From assembly GCA_963786985.1 (NCBI GenBank), contig CAWBBL010000026.1:156548-220547 (forward strand): a stretch of DNA of 64,000 nucleotides, read 5' to 3'. The translations under genes were made by a program, and so were the position numbers. The DNA comes from Desertimonas sp963786985. GTDB taxonomy: Bacteria > Actinomycetota > Acidimicrobiia > Acidimicrobiales > Ilumatobacteraceae. Shown here piece by piece: positions 17,642 through 26,467 of the stretch. Under the pieces are notes generated by a model. The model was not told the DNA's origin and ran no database searches. It worked only from the letters and a program-made list of their open reading frames with translations. Every line of letters starts with the position of its first letter. The stretch's first letter is position 1.

Positions 17642-18826
17642 GTGGACCGCGTCCGCGCCCTCGTCCAAACCGCGGTCGACGCCGGCGTCGTGCCGGGGGC
17701 CGTGGCCCATGTCCGCCACCGGGGCGACGTGGTGCTCCACGAGGCGTTCGGGTCGGCGAGCCTCGTCCCGCCGACCCGGCCGATGCTGCCGGACACGGTG
17801 TTCGACCTCGCTTCGCTCACCAAACCGCTCGTCGGCGCAGGCGTCGCCCTGGCCCTCGTCGACCGCGGCTGCTTCTCGCTGGACGAGGAGGTCACCGCCT
17901 GGTTGCCCGAGCTGGAGCAGTTCCGCGCCAAGGGTGTCACCTTGCGACGCCTCCTCGCCCACACTGCCGGCGTCACGGGGTGGCGGCCGGTGTACACCGC
18001 CGCCGTCGGCCTGGACGAGGTCGTGCGGGCGATCGGTGCCCTCGGCCTCGCCGCCGCGCCCGGTGCACGCTTCGAGTACAGCGATCTCGGGTTCATCCTC
18101 CTCGGGGCGGCCCTGGTCCGCGCCGGCGGGCAAAGCCTCCCCGAGCTCGCCCGCCAGCTGCTCTTCGAGCCGTGCGGCCTGAACCGCACCGGCTACGTCC
18201 CCGAAGGCCCGGAGGACGAGTTCGCCGTCACCGAGGAGGGCAACGCCTTCGAACGACGGATGGCCGACTGGGCGGGCCTGGACTTCGGCGGCTGGCGCAC
18301 GACGTTCCGCCCCGGAGAGGTCAACGACGGCAACGCCCACTACGGCCTCGGCGGGGTCAGCGCCCACGCCGGACTGTTCTCCACCGCCGAGGACGTCGGC
18401 ACGCTCGGGGAGATGTGGCTACGCCGCGGTGTTCACGGCGATCGTCAGGTTCTCTCAGCCGCCGCCGTCGACGTGGCCACCTCCGATCAGCTTCCGCCGG
18501 GAACTGCGCGACGCGGACTCGGTTGGGATCTTTGTCGGCGCGGCGATCCGCCGCTCGAGGAGATCCGCCGCGCCGACGCCGGGTACTTTCCGCCGGTGAC
18601 CTCGCCGTTCACACCGCGATCGTCGGGTGAGCTGCTCAGCGCCTCGGCGTTCGGGCACACCGGGTTCACCGGCACGTCGGTGTGGATCGATCCCGAGATC
18701 GACGTCGTCGCCGTGCTGCTGACCAACGCGACCCATCCGCGGGTCGACCTCGACAAGCCCGTCAACGCCCTGCGGGCGCGCTTCGCCAACGCCGTCATCG
18801 CCGCGCTCGACCACGTGCCGGGGTAA
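17642..18826 (+). CDS. Serine hydrolase of the beta-lactamase/class C PBP family
   Basis: The protein has 394 residues and shows no clear signal peptide, so it is probably cytoplasmic. SLTKP is the S-x-x-K active site (about residue 60), FEYSDLGFILLGAAL supplies the tyrosine motif (Y-S-D instead of Y-x-N), and FGHTGFTGTSVWID carries the third motif (H-T-G). Similar hydrolases (YbbE/AmiE) sit in the MurNAc cluster of Bacillus subtilis, and a muropeptide amidase or esterase role fits here by context. The GTG at 17642 follows GGAGCGGAC. Frames that start further upstream run through the binding-protein gene. Confidence 0.82.
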   Translation: MDRVRALVQTAVDAGVVPGAVAHVRHRGDVVLHEAFGSASLVPPTRPMLPDTVFDLASLTKPLVGAGVALALVDRGCFSLDEEVTAWLPELEQFRAKGVTLRRLLAHTAGVTGWRPVYTAAVGLDEVVRAIGALGLAAAPGARFEYSDLGFILLGAALVRAGGQSLPELARQLLFEPCGLNRTGYVPEGPEDEFAVTEEGNAFERRMADWAGLDFGGWRTTFRPGEVNDGNAHYGLGGVSAHAGLFSTAEDVGTLGEMWLRRGVHGDRQVLSAAAVDVATSDQLPPGTARRGLGWDLCRRGDPPLEEIRRADAGYFPPVTSPFTPRSSGELLSASAFGHTGFTGTSVWIDPEIDVVAVLLTNATHPRVDLDKPVNALRARFANAVIAALDHVPG

Positions 18827-18836
18827 GGGTGCTGAC

Positions 18837-19793
18837 ATGCTTCGCTATCTGATCCGCCGCCTGGCGGAGGCCGTGCTCACGCTGTTCGGCGTCGCCGTGC
18901 TCGTGTTCATCGTCATGCGCGTGCTGCCGGGCGACGAGGTCACGGCGCGCCTTGGTATCGAGTCGGGAACGCTCACCGACGCCCAGCGCGACTCCCTGGA
19001 GCGCTACTACGGCCTCGACCAGCCATTGTTCAGGCAGTTCTTCTCGTGGCTGGGGAGCGTGCTCACCGGCAACTTCGGCGTCTCCGTGACGAGCGGCCAG
19101 CCAGTGCGCAGCCTGATCGCCGAGGCGTTGCCGGTGACGATCGAGCTGGCCATCCTGGCGACGCTGCTCGGCGGCCTCGTCGGCGTGGCGATCGGCGTGT
19201 TCGCCGCGTCGCGGGTCGACCACTTCGGCGACGTCGCCGGGCAGGGCTTCGGCCTCCTCGGACTGGGCATCCCCAACTTCATCGTCGGCTCGACGATCAT
19301 CGCCGTGCTGGCGACGAACTTCGCGTACTTCCCGTCGGCGGCCCGCTACGTCGGCTTCTTCGACTCGCCGGTCGAGAACCTGCAGCAACAGTTCTGGCCG
19401 GCCGTGACGTTGGCCATCGGTCTCGCCGCGGCGGTGATGCGCACGACGCGGTCGGCGTTCCTCGAGGCAGGGTCGCAGGACTTCGTGCGGACCGCCAAGG
19501 GCAAGGGCCTGACGGCTCGAAGGGTCCGCTGGCGGCACGTGCTGCACAATTCGGCGATCCCGATCGTGACCATCGTCGGCATCCAGTTCGGCTATCTCCT
19601 CGGCGGCACGGTGATCATCGAGGAGATCTTCGCCCTGCCGGGGATGGGCCGGCTCGTCCTCACCGGCATCGCCCAACGCGAGTACGCCGTCGTGCAGAGC
19701 AGCGTGCTCGTGATCGCCGCCCTGTTCGTCGTCGTCAACGTGGCGGTCGACCTGATCTACACACGCATCGACCCGCGGGTGCGGCTGACATGA
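18837..19793 (+). CDS. Peptide-type ABC transporter permease (OppB/DppB-like)
   Basis: The protein has 318 residues and begins MLRYLIRRLAEAVLTLFGVAVLVF, the typical DppB start. It has six helices, an extracellular loop after helix 1 (LGIESGTLTDAQRDSLERYYGLDQPLF) and the EAA loop QDFVRTAKGKGLTARRVRWRHVLHNS. It ends YTRIDPRVRLT. It forms the channel with the next permease for the binding protein at 15.9 kb. The gap to the serine hydrolase is 10 bases. Confidence 0.9.
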   Translation: MLRYLIRRLAEAVLTLFGVAVLVFIVMRVLPGDEVTARLGIESGTLTDAQRDSLERYYGLDQPLFRQFFSWLGSVLTGNFGVSVTSGQPVRSLIAEALPVTIELAILATLLGGLVGVAIGVFAASRVDHFGDVAGQGFGLLGLGIPNFIVGSTIIAVLATNFAYFPSAARYVGFFDSPVENLQQQFWPAVTLAIGLAAAVMRTTRSAFLEAGSQDFVRTAKGKGLTARRVRWRHVLHNSAIPIVTIVGIQFGYLLGGTVIIEEIFALPGMGRLVLTGIAQREYAVVQSSVLVIAALFVVVNVAVDLIYTRIDPRVRLT

Positions 19794-19797
19794 CGTC

Positions 19798-19872
19798 CAT
19801 TGCGTTCCCCGGCCACGACATGGCCGAGGCTGGCCGCTCCTCGGCTGGCGCCTCGTCGCTCGTATCGGGAGC
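19798..19872 (+). repeat. Intergenic repeat, family 3, copy 2
   Basis: This copy reads CATTGCGTTCCCCGGCCACG, then GGCTGGCCGCTCCTCGGCTG, and ends in a GAGCG-rich tail. It lies between the two permease genes of one operon, so it is transcribed and does not abolish operon continuity. Confidence 0.7.
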
Positions 19873-19880
19873 GTGAACTC

Positions 19881-20777
19881 ATGACCGAGAGCGCGCTCGC
19901 CGTCGGTGTACCGGTCGAGTCGGCCACCCCCGCAGCAGGCCGCGGGCGGTTGCGCCGCCTGTGGTCATCACCTGCCGGCGTCGTCGGCGTGTTCATCGTC
20001 GCCGCGCTGGTCGTCATCTCGATCGCCGCCGCTCTTGGACTCACCCCCTACCCGCCGCTGGAACAGAACGTCGCCGACCGTTTCGCTCCACCGTCGACGG
20101 CGCACTGGATGGGCACCGATCAGTTCGGCCGCGATGTCGCGTCGCGGGTCATGGAAGGGATTCTCGCCTCGTTGCGCATCTCCGTGGTCGCTGTCGCCAT
20201 CGCGGCGACGATCGGTTCGGCCGCCGGGATCGCCGCCGGCTTCTTCGGCGGATGGACCGACCGCGCCGTCGGACTCGTCACCAACATCATGTTCGCCTTC
20301 CCGGCGATCCTTCTCGCCCTTGCTGTCGTCACCGCTCTCGGACGCGGCTGGATGAACACGGTCATCGCCATCGCCGTCGTCTACACGCCGATCTTCGTAC
20401 GCGTCGCCAGGGGCCCGGTGCTCAGTGTCCGCGAACTCGACTTCGTCAAGGCCGGCCGGGTGCTCGGATTCGGCCGCACCCGCCTGTTGCTGCGCCACGT
20501 CCTGCCCAACGTCACCGCACCGCTCGTCGTGCAGGTGGCGCTCGCCCTCTCGTGGGCGATCCTCACCGAATCGGCGCTGAGCTTCCTCGGCCTCGGCACG
20601 CAGCCGCCGGACCCCTCACTCGGGCTGATGGTCAGTGAGGCGCGGACGCTGGTGTCACGTGGCTGGTGGCTGATGGCGGCACCAGCGTCGGCGATCGTCG
20701 TCGCGGTCGTCGGCCTCAACCTCCTCGGTGACGGTCTGCGCGACGCTCTCGATCCGACCCGCTCGCCAAGGCGCTGA
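19881..20777 (+). CDS. Peptide-type ABC transporter permease (OppC/DppC-like)
   Basis: The protein has 298 residues. After an N-terminal cytoplasmic tail come the OppC N domain (PPLEQNVADRFAPPSTAHWMGTDQFGRDVASRV) and the permease domain with EAA loop LDFVKAGRVLGFGRTRLLLRHVLPN. It ends NLLGDGLRDALDPTRS. The ATG at 19881 follows GGGAGCGTGAACTC. It pairs with the OppB-like subunit just upstream. Confidence 0.9.
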   Translation: MTESALAVGVPVESATPAAGRGRLRRLWSSPAGVVGVFIVAALVVISIAAALGLTPYPPLEQNVADRFAPPSTAHWMGTDQFGRDVASRVMEGILASLRISVVAVAIAATIGSAAGIAAGFFGGWTDRAVGLVTNIMFAFPAILLALAVVTALGRGWMNTVIAIAVVYTPIFVRVARGPVLSVRELDFVKAGRVLGFGRTRLLLRHVLPNVTAPLVVQVALALSWAILTESALSFLGLGTQPPDPSLGLMVSEARTLVSRGWWLMAAPASAIVVAVVGLNLLGDGLRDALDPTRSPRR

Positions 20778-20783
20778 CCGGAC

Positions 20784-21698
20784 ATGGACCGACACGACTT
20801 CGATCCCCCTGAATTGGCGGGCCTCGTGACCGAACGGCACCGTCCCGACCTCGCCGATCTTGACCTGCGCAGCACCGGCGACCTCGTCACGCTGATGGCC
20901 GAGGACCAGGCGTTGGCCATCGCGGCCGTCAACGCCAACGGCGTGCCCATCGCCGCGGCGATCGACGCCATCGTCGACCGGCTGCGCCTCGGCGGCCGGC
21001 TGATCTACACCGGCGCGGGGACCGCCGGCCGGATGGGCGTGCTCGACGCCGCCGAGTGCCCTCCCACGTTCAACACCGACCGCATCGTCGGTGTGATGGC
21101 CGGAAGCGCGGCGGCCCTCGAACGATCCCGCGAAGGAGCGGAGGACGACGCCGCAGCGGGAGCCGCCGATCTCGCGGCGCTCGGGGTCTGCGCCGACGAC
21201 GCGGTCGTCGGCATCGCCGCGTCAGGCCGTACCCCGTACACCATCGGGGCGGTGCGCCATGGCACCAGCGTCGGCGCCCTGACGGTCGGCATCTCTTCCA
21301 ATCCGGACGCCGAGCTGAGCCGTTTCGTCGACCATCCGATCGAGCTCGTCAGCGGACCGGAGGTCATCACCGGCTCGACCCGGCTGAAGGCCGGCACCGC
21401 CCAGAAGGTCGTGCTCAACATCATCTCGACCGTGGCGATGGTCCGCCTCGGCAAGACGTTCGGCAACTTGATGGTCGACATGCGGGCGACCAACGTCAAA
21501 CTGCGCGATCGAGCCAGGCGAATCGTCGTCGCCGCCACGGGTGCTTCGACGGAGGCCGCGGCGTCGGCGCTGGAAGCTGCGGGAGGTGACGTCAAAGCGG
21601 CGATCGTCGTGCTGCTCACGGGTGTCGACCCGGGCACGGCCATCGACCGCCTCGGCGCCGCCGGCGGCGACGTGCGCGCCGCTCTGGGGCCGCGATGA
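20784..21698 (+). CDS. murQ: N-acetylmuramic acid 6-phosphate etherase
   Basis: MurQ cleaves the lactyl ether of MurNAc-6-phosphate, giving GlcNAc-6-phosphate and D-lactate, in the cytoplasm. The protein has 304 residues, the usual length. The SIS sugar-isomerase fold is visible as RLIYTGAGTAGRMGVLDAAECPPTF (about residues 72-96) and VVGIAASGRTPYTIGAVRHG, followed by STRLKAGTAQKVVLNIISTV and the family sequence GKTFGNLMVDMRATNVKLRDRARRI. It follows the OppC gene by six bases and overlaps anmK by four (ATGA). Confidence 0.95.
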   Translation: MDRHDFDPPELAGLVTERHRPDLADLDLRSTGDLVTLMAEDQALAIAAVNANGVPIAAAIDAIVDRLRLGGRLIYTGAGTAGRMGVLDAAECPPTFNTDRIVGVMAGSAAALERSREGAEDDAAAGAADLAALGVCADDAVVGIAASGRTPYTIGAVRHGTSVGALTVGISSNPDAELSRFVDHPIELVSGPEVITGSTRLKAGTAQKVVLNIISTVAMVRLGKTFGNLMVDMRATNVKLRDRARRIVVAATGASTEAAASALEAAGGDVKAAIVVLLTGVDPGTAIDRLGAAGGDVRAALGPR

Positions 21699-22867
21699 GG
21701 GTCGTCGGGATGATCAGCGGCACGTCGATGGACGGCATCGACGTCGCTGTCGCCGACCTGCAGTTCGTCGGCGACACGGTCGAGCTGCGCCCGCTCGGGG
21801 CGGCGACCCACGACTACGCAGCGGACTTACGGGCAGCCCTCGGCGCCGTCATGCCACCGGCGGCGACGACGGCCGAGGAGATCTGCCGGCTGGACACGTT
21901 CGTCGGCCAGGCGTTCGCCGAGGCGGCACGGGCGGCCGTCGATCGCTTCGGCGGCGGTGCGGTCGACCTCATCGTGTCGCACGGCCAAACGATCTTCCAC
22001 TGGGTCGATCCCGAGGGCCGGGCCCGCGGCGGTCTGCAGCTCGGCCAGCCGGCCTGGATCGCCGAAGCAACCGGCGCTCCAGTCGTCGCCGACGTGCGAG
22101 CGCGCGACATCGCCGCCGGCGGGCATGGTGCACCGCTGGCCAGCACGCTCGACGAACTGCTGCTCGGCGGGTCGAAGGAGATCGCCGGGGCGCTCAACCT
22201 CGGCGGGATCGCCAACATCACGATCGTCGGCAGCGGCGCGCCGACGCTGGCCTTCGACATCGGGCCGGCGAACGCCCTGATCGATGCCGCGGTCAGCGCG
22301 GCGAGTGGTGGGGCCGAGGCCTTCGATCGCGACGGCATCCGCGCCAGCCGGGGACGAGTCGACGCGGCACTGTTGGAGCGACTCCTCGCCGATCCGTACT
22401 ACCGCCGGCCGCCGCCGAAGTCGACGGGCAAGGAGTTGTTCCACGGCGCCTACCTGTTCGAGCACGTCGCGGCGGTCGGGACGCTCGAACCCGACGACAT
22501 CGTCGCCACGGCGACCGCCCTCACGGCGATCACCGTCGCCGACGTGTGCCGCGAGTTCGGCATCGAGCGCCTGGTCGTGTCCGGCGGCGGCGTCGACAAC
22601 CCGACGCTGATGGAACGGCTCGGTGCCGAGCTGCCAGGGGTGGCGATCGCCCCGATCGACGGCTACGGGATCCCTGCCGCGGCCAAGGAGGCCTACCTGT
22701 TCGCCCTCATCGGCTTCCTCACGGTGCACGAGCTACCCGGCAGCGTCGCCTCGGCGACGGGAGCGGCCAGCCCGGCTGTGCTCGGCTGTGTGCTGCCCGG
22801 CCGCCACGGGTTCCCGGACATCGTTCGGCGAACGTCACCGCCGACACGGCTCGTCGTGATCACATGA
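21695..22867 (+). CDS. anmK: 1,6-anhydro-N-acetylmuramic acid kinase
   Basis: AnmK hydrolyses and phosphorylates anhydro-MurNAc to MurNAc-6-phosphate using ATP, supplying MurQ. The protein has 390 residues, close to family length. It opens with VVGMISGTSMDGIDVAVADL (nucleotide loop), has SHGQTIFHW and DVRARDIAAGGHGAPL in the middle, NLGGIANIT and FDIGPANALID, and the C-terminal loop VVSGGGVDNPTLMERLGAEL. ATGA overlaps join it to murQ and to the following ATPase gene. Confidence 0.94.
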   Translation: MRVVGMISGTSMDGIDVAVADLQFVGDTVELRPLGAATHDYAADLRAALGAVMPPAATTAEEICRLDTFVGQAFAEAARAAVDRFGGGAVDLIVSHGQTIFHWVDPEGRARGGLQLGQPAWIAEATGAPVVADVRARDIAAGGHGAPLASTLDELLLGGSKEIAGALNLGGIANITIVGSGAPTLAFDIGPANALIDAAVSAASGGAEAFDRDGIRASRGRVDAALLERLLADPYYRRPPPKSTGKELFHGAYLFEHVAAVGTLEPDDIVATATALTAITVADVCREFGIERLVVSGGGVDNPTLMERLGAELPGVAIAPIDGYGIPAAAKEAYLFALIGFLTVHELPGSVASATGAASPAVLGCVLPGRHGFPDIVRRTSPPTRLVVIT

Positions 22868-23864
22868 ACGAAGCGGTTCTTTCGGTTCATGGCCTGACTA
22901 CGGTGCTGCACCTCGACGGCGGGCCGGTGACCATCGTCGACAGCGTCGACTTCGAAGTGCGCGCCGGCGAAACCGTCGCGCTCGTCGGCGAGTCGGGTTG
23001 CGGCAAGTCGCTGACGATGCTGTCGGTGATGGGTCTGCACCCCGTGCCGCCGGCGGAGATCGTTGCCGGCCAGGTGCTCCTCGACGGCCGCGACGTGCTG
23101 ACGCTGGATGAGGCCGGCCAGCGCGCCGTCCGCGGCGCCGAGATGGCGATGGTCTACCAGGACCCGATGACGTCGCTGAACCCGCTGATGCGCGTTGGCG
23201 AGCAGATCGCCGAGGTGCTGCGCGCCCACGGGAAGTCGCGCAAGGAGGCCGAGGCGCGCACCGTCGAGGTGCTCGCCGATGTCGGCATCCCGCGGCCCGC
23301 TCGGGCGGCGCGGGCGTACCCCCACGAGTTCTCCGGGGGTATGCGCCAGCGGGTGGTCATCGCCATGGCCCTCGCCCTGCGGCCCAAGGTGTTGATCGCC
23401 GACGAACCGACGACGGCCCTCGACGTGACGATCCAGCAGCAGATCATCGCCCTCGTCGGCCAGCTTCGCGAACAGCTGTCGATGGGCGTCGTGTGGGTGA
23501 CCCACGATCTCGGCGTCGTCGCCCGGGTGGCTCAGCGGGTGCTTGTGATGTACGCCGGACATGTCGTCGAGGAGGGACCGACCGCGGCGGTGTTCGCCGC
23601 TCCCGAGCACCCCTACACGGCCGGTCTGCTGGCGGCGATCCCGCCGGTAAGGGGGTCGAGCGCCACCCGCTGCGGCAGATCCCGGGCGCGCCGCCCGACC
23701 CGTCGAGGATGCCCGACGGGTGTCCGTTCGCACCGCGCTGCCCCAACGCGGTCGAGCGCTGCCGAACCGAGATGCCCCCGCTCACCGACCGCCCCGGCAG
23801 CCGCGCCGCCTGCTGGGTCGATCCCGCCGACTGGAACGGCCCGCGTGGCCGGGAAACACCATGA
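22864..23864 (+). CDS. Peptide-type ABC transporter ATPase (OppD/DppD-like), frameshifted near its C-terminus
   Basis: Walker A is GESGCGKS (about residue 42), the signature is FSGGMRQRV, and Walker B is VLIADEPTTALD, followed by the H-loop TH. The frame from the ATG runs to LLAAIPPVRG at about 23650. There the reading passes to the next frame, which gives the family tail PGAPPDPSRMPDGCPFAPRC. Adding one G to the run of five G at 23651-23656 makes a single 333-residue protein. The unshifted frame ends at 23877 with an arginine-rich nonsense tail. A lost base in the sequence is the simplest reason. The ATPase core is intact either way. Confidence 0.87.
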
Positions 23865-23960
23865 AAGGCGGGCGTGACGATGCGAGGGAGCGAGCGCCAG
23901 CGAGCGAACGGCCAGCGACGGCCTGCGTGGCCGGGGAACGCAATGAAGGGGCGGGCGTGA
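23839..23960 (-). repeat. Intergenic repeat, family 3, copy 3 (inverted), with a 40-bp direct duplication
   Basis: The stretch 23881-23944, read on the minus strand, matches copies 1 and 2 (CATTGCGTTCCCCGGCCACG at one end, CGCTGGCGCTCG at the other). In addition GCGTGGCCGGGAAACACCAT at 23843 and GCGTGGCCGGGGAACGCAAT at 23925 are near-identical direct copies, each followed by a GAAAGGCGGGCGTGA-like sequence. The left copy provides the stop of the OppD-like gene. Confidence 0.7.
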
Positions 23961-23961
23961 G

Positions 23962-24978
23962 GTGAGCGAGCCAACCGAGCCGCTGCTCGTCGCCACCGAC
24001 TTGACCCGGCAGTACCCGGTGCGCGGTACCAGTCAGGTGCTGACGGCGGTGGCCGGCGTGTCCCTCGCCCTGCGGCGCGGGGAGACGCTGGGGATCGTCG
24101 GTGAGTCAGGCTGTGGGAAGTCGACGCTCGCCCGCCTACTCGTCCGTCTCGACGACCCGACCTCCGGACACATCGAGCTGGACGGCCGCGACGTCACGGC
24201 GCTCGGGCATCGGGCCCTGGCCGGGTTCCGTCGCCGCGTGCAGATGGTGTTCCAGGACCCGTACGCCTCGCTCAACCCGCGGATCACGGTCGGTCGCACG
24301 CTCGACGAGGTGCTCGTCGTGCACCGCCTCGGGGGCCGCAGCGACCGGCGGCGGCGGGTCGCCGAGTTGCTCGACCTCGTCGGCCTGCCCGACCGATTCG
24401 CCGGCCGCTATCCGCACCAGCTGTCGGGCGGGCAGCGTCAGCGCGTCGGCATCGCCCGCGCCCTCGCCGTCGAGCCGCAGATCGTCGTCCTCGACGAACC
24501 GTTGTCGGCGCTCGATGTTTCCGTGCAGTCGGGGATCATGAACCTGCTCACGGAGTTGCGCGACGAGCTGGGCGTCGCCTACGTGTTCATCTCCCACGAC
24601 CTCGGCATGGTGCGCCACCTCTCCGACCGCGTCGCCGTGATGTACCTCGGTCGGGTGGTCGAGCTCGGTCCGTGGGAACCGGTGTCCGACGATCCGCGGC
24701 ACCCGTACACGCGGGCGCTGCAGGAGGCCGTGCCGATCGCCGATCCGGCGGTCGAAGCGGCGCGCCACGTGGAGACGCTGGTCGGCGAAGTCCCCGACCC
24801 CGCGAACCCTCCGGCAGGCTGCCCGTTCAACCCCCGATGCGGACTCGCCGAGGAGGTCTGTCGGGAGGTCCGGCCGGAGCTCGTGGATCTCGGCGGTGCC
24901 CACGAGGTCGCCTGCCACGTCGCGGTTCGTGAAGCGGGGGTGTCGGAGATCGGCCTCGCCGAGCGACGAACGGGATGA
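23962..24978 (+). CDS. Peptide-type ABC transporter ATPase (OppF/DppF-like)
   Basis: The protein has 338 residues. Walker A GESGCGKSTLA, signature LSGGQRQRVGIARALA, Walker B IVVLDEPLSALD and H-loop SHD are intact. The C-terminal oligopeptide-transporter extension with PPAGCPFNPRC and further cysteines is present. The GTG at 23962 starts MSEPTEPLLVATDLTRQYPV. It completes the importer with the OppD-like subunit and overlaps the following sigma gene as ATGA. Confidence 0.92.
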   Translation: MSEPTEPLLVATDLTRQYPVRGTSQVLTAVAGVSLALRRGETLGIVGESGCGKSTLARLLVRLDDPTSGHIELDGRDVTALGHRALAGFRRRVQMVFQDPYASLNPRITVGRTLDEVLVVHRLGGRSDRRRRVAELLDLVGLPDRFAGRYPHQLSGGQRQRVGIARALAVEPQIVVLDEPLSALDVSVQSGIMNLLTELRDELGVAYVFISHDLGMVRHLSDRVAVMYLGRVVELGPWEPVSDDPRHPYTRALQEAVPIADPAVEAARHVETLVGEVPDPANPPAGCPFNPRCGLAEEVCREVRPELVDLGGAHEVACHVAVREAGVSEIGLAERRTG

Positions 24979-25508
24979 TGGCGACGCCGCCGGCCTTCGA
25001 GCCGGACCCCGGAATGGGGCTGCTCGGGCTCTATGACGTCGCGTTGCCCCAGGTCTACGGCTACCTGCTGCCGCGTTGTGGAAGCCGGACTCTCGCCGAG
25101 GACCTCACCGCCGAGTCGTTCCTCGCCGCCGTGGCGGCCACGCGCAAGCCGGACCCGCCGGCCCTGAGCATCCCCTGGTTGATCGGCGTCGCCCGCCACA
25201 AGCTCGTCGACCACTGGCGACGGCGGGAGCGCGAGGAACGCAACCTGCAGTTGGCCTACGACAGCGATCCGGTGAGCGACGACCCGTGGGACGAGCGGCT
25301 CGACGCCCTCAGGGCACGCGACGTGTTGGCCTCCCTCGGACCACATCACCGGGCGGCGCTCACGCTGCGATACGCCGACGGGTTGCCGGTGTCCGAGGTC
25401 GCCGAGCACCTCGGCCGCACGGTGCACGCCACCGAGGCGTTGCTGGTGCGCGCCCGCCGGGCATTTCGCGTGAGCTACGAGGATGGCGAGGGGGCCGACG
25501 ATGTCTGA
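24975..25508 (+). CDS. ECF-type RNA polymerase sigma factor
   Basis: The protein has 177 residues. Region 2 spans LYDVALPQVYGYLLPRCGSRTLAEDLTAESF to WLIGVARHKLVDHWRRR, and region 4 spans LGPHHRAALTLRYADGLPVSEVAEHLGRTVHATEALLVRARRAF. It overlaps the ATPase gene upstream (ATGA) and the VOC gene downstream (8 bases). No zinc-type anti-sigma gene is beside it. The next gene encodes a VOC protein, so any control partner may be unusual. Confidence 0.87.
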   Translation: MMATPPAFEPDPGMGLLGLYDVALPQVYGYLLPRCGSRTLAEDLTAESFLAAVAATRKPDPPALSIPWLIGVARHKLVDHWRRREREERNLQLAYDSDPVSDDPWDERLDALRARDVLASLGPHHRAALTLRYADGLPVSEVAEHLGRTVHATEALLVRARRAFRVSYEDGEGADDV

Positions 25509-26436
25509 CGCCTTCGATGTCCTGGGAACTCCCATCGAGCCGATCGATCCGGACCCGGCGTTCGCGGCCCGCCTGCGCACCCAACTGCAAGACGCCCTGC
25601 TGTCCACCGTCAACCCCCGAGGAGGAGGCCCACCAATGTCCGAGACTGAGCTTCACGAGACTGATGACTTCACCGTCACCGACGTCGGCGACGATGCCGT
25701 CTGGCCGCCGGCACTCACGCCGTACATCTCGGTGCGCGGCGCCCGCCAGGCCATCGACTGGTACACCGAGGTCTTCGCCGCCCGCCTGCGCGGCGGGCTC
25801 TACGAAGGCCCCGATGGCTCGATCGGCCACGCCGAACTGGCCATCGGCGATGCCGTACTGATGCTGTCCGATCCATGGCTGGAGGGCGGGATCGACGCAC
25901 CCGAGCCGGGTGCGGCGCACAGCCACTCGCTGCACCTCCAGGTCGACGACGTCGACGGCACCGTGCGTCGAGCGGCCGACGAGGGCGCCGAGATCGTCCG
26001 TCAGCCCGCCGACGAGCCGTACGGTCGAGTGGCCACACTGATCGACCCGTTCGGTCACCGGTGGATGCTCAACCAGCCGCCGCGCTCGGCGACCCGGGTC
26101 GCTCACGGCGACATCGGCTACGTCACGCTGGCCGTTCCTGACGACGAGCGGGCCAAGGCGTTCTATGGCGCCGTCCTCGGCTGGCAGTTCTCGCCGGGCA
26201 ACGTCCCGCGGGGCTGGCAGGTCGAGGGACGCACACCGATGTTGGGCGTCGGGGGCGGCGCGACGACCGGCGGGGCAACCCTGTGCTACCGCGTCGCCGA
26301 CATGACTGCTGCCATCGAGCGCGTGCGCAACGCCGGCGGCGAGGCCAACGATCCCCAGCCGCAGCCCTATGGCCTGCTCGCGTACTGCACCGACGACCAG
26401 GGCATCGATTTCCAACTCTGGCAACCCACCGACTGA
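25501..26436 (+). CDS. Two-domain VOC (glyoxalase-fold) protein with a short helical N-terminus
   Basis: The protein has 311 residues. Residues 1-35 (MSDAFDVLGTP then PDPAFAARLRTQLQDALL) are helical. Two VOC domains follow: ALTPYISVRGARQAIDWYTEVFAARLRGG to DPFGHRWMLNQP, and HGDIGYVTLAVPDDERAKAFYGAVLGWQF to DDQGIDFQLWQ. VOC proteins bind metals or small ligands (glyoxalases, resistance proteins). The N-terminal segment resembles ones I associate with proteins paired to ECF sigma factors, so ligand-dependent control of the upstream sigma is conceivable but inferred. The start ATG is inside the sigma gene. Confidence 0.8.
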   Translation: MSDAFDVLGTPIEPIDPDPAFAARLRTQLQDALLSTVNPRGGGPPMSETELHETDDFTVTDVGDDAVWPPALTPYISVRGARQAIDWYTEVFAARLRGGLYEGPDGSIGHAELAIGDAVLMLSDPWLEGGIDAPEPGAAHSHSLHLQVDDVDGTVRRAADEGAEIVRQPADEPYGRVATLIDPFGHRWMLNQPPRSATRVAHGDIGYVTLAVPDDERAKAFYGAVLGWQFSPGNVPRGWQVEGRTPMLGVGGGATTGGATLCYRVADMTAAIERVRNAGGEANDPQPQPYGLLAYCTDDQGIDFQLWQPTD

Positions 26437-26467
26437 CCACCGGGCGCGGCGCCCGCCCCGTCCCTCG

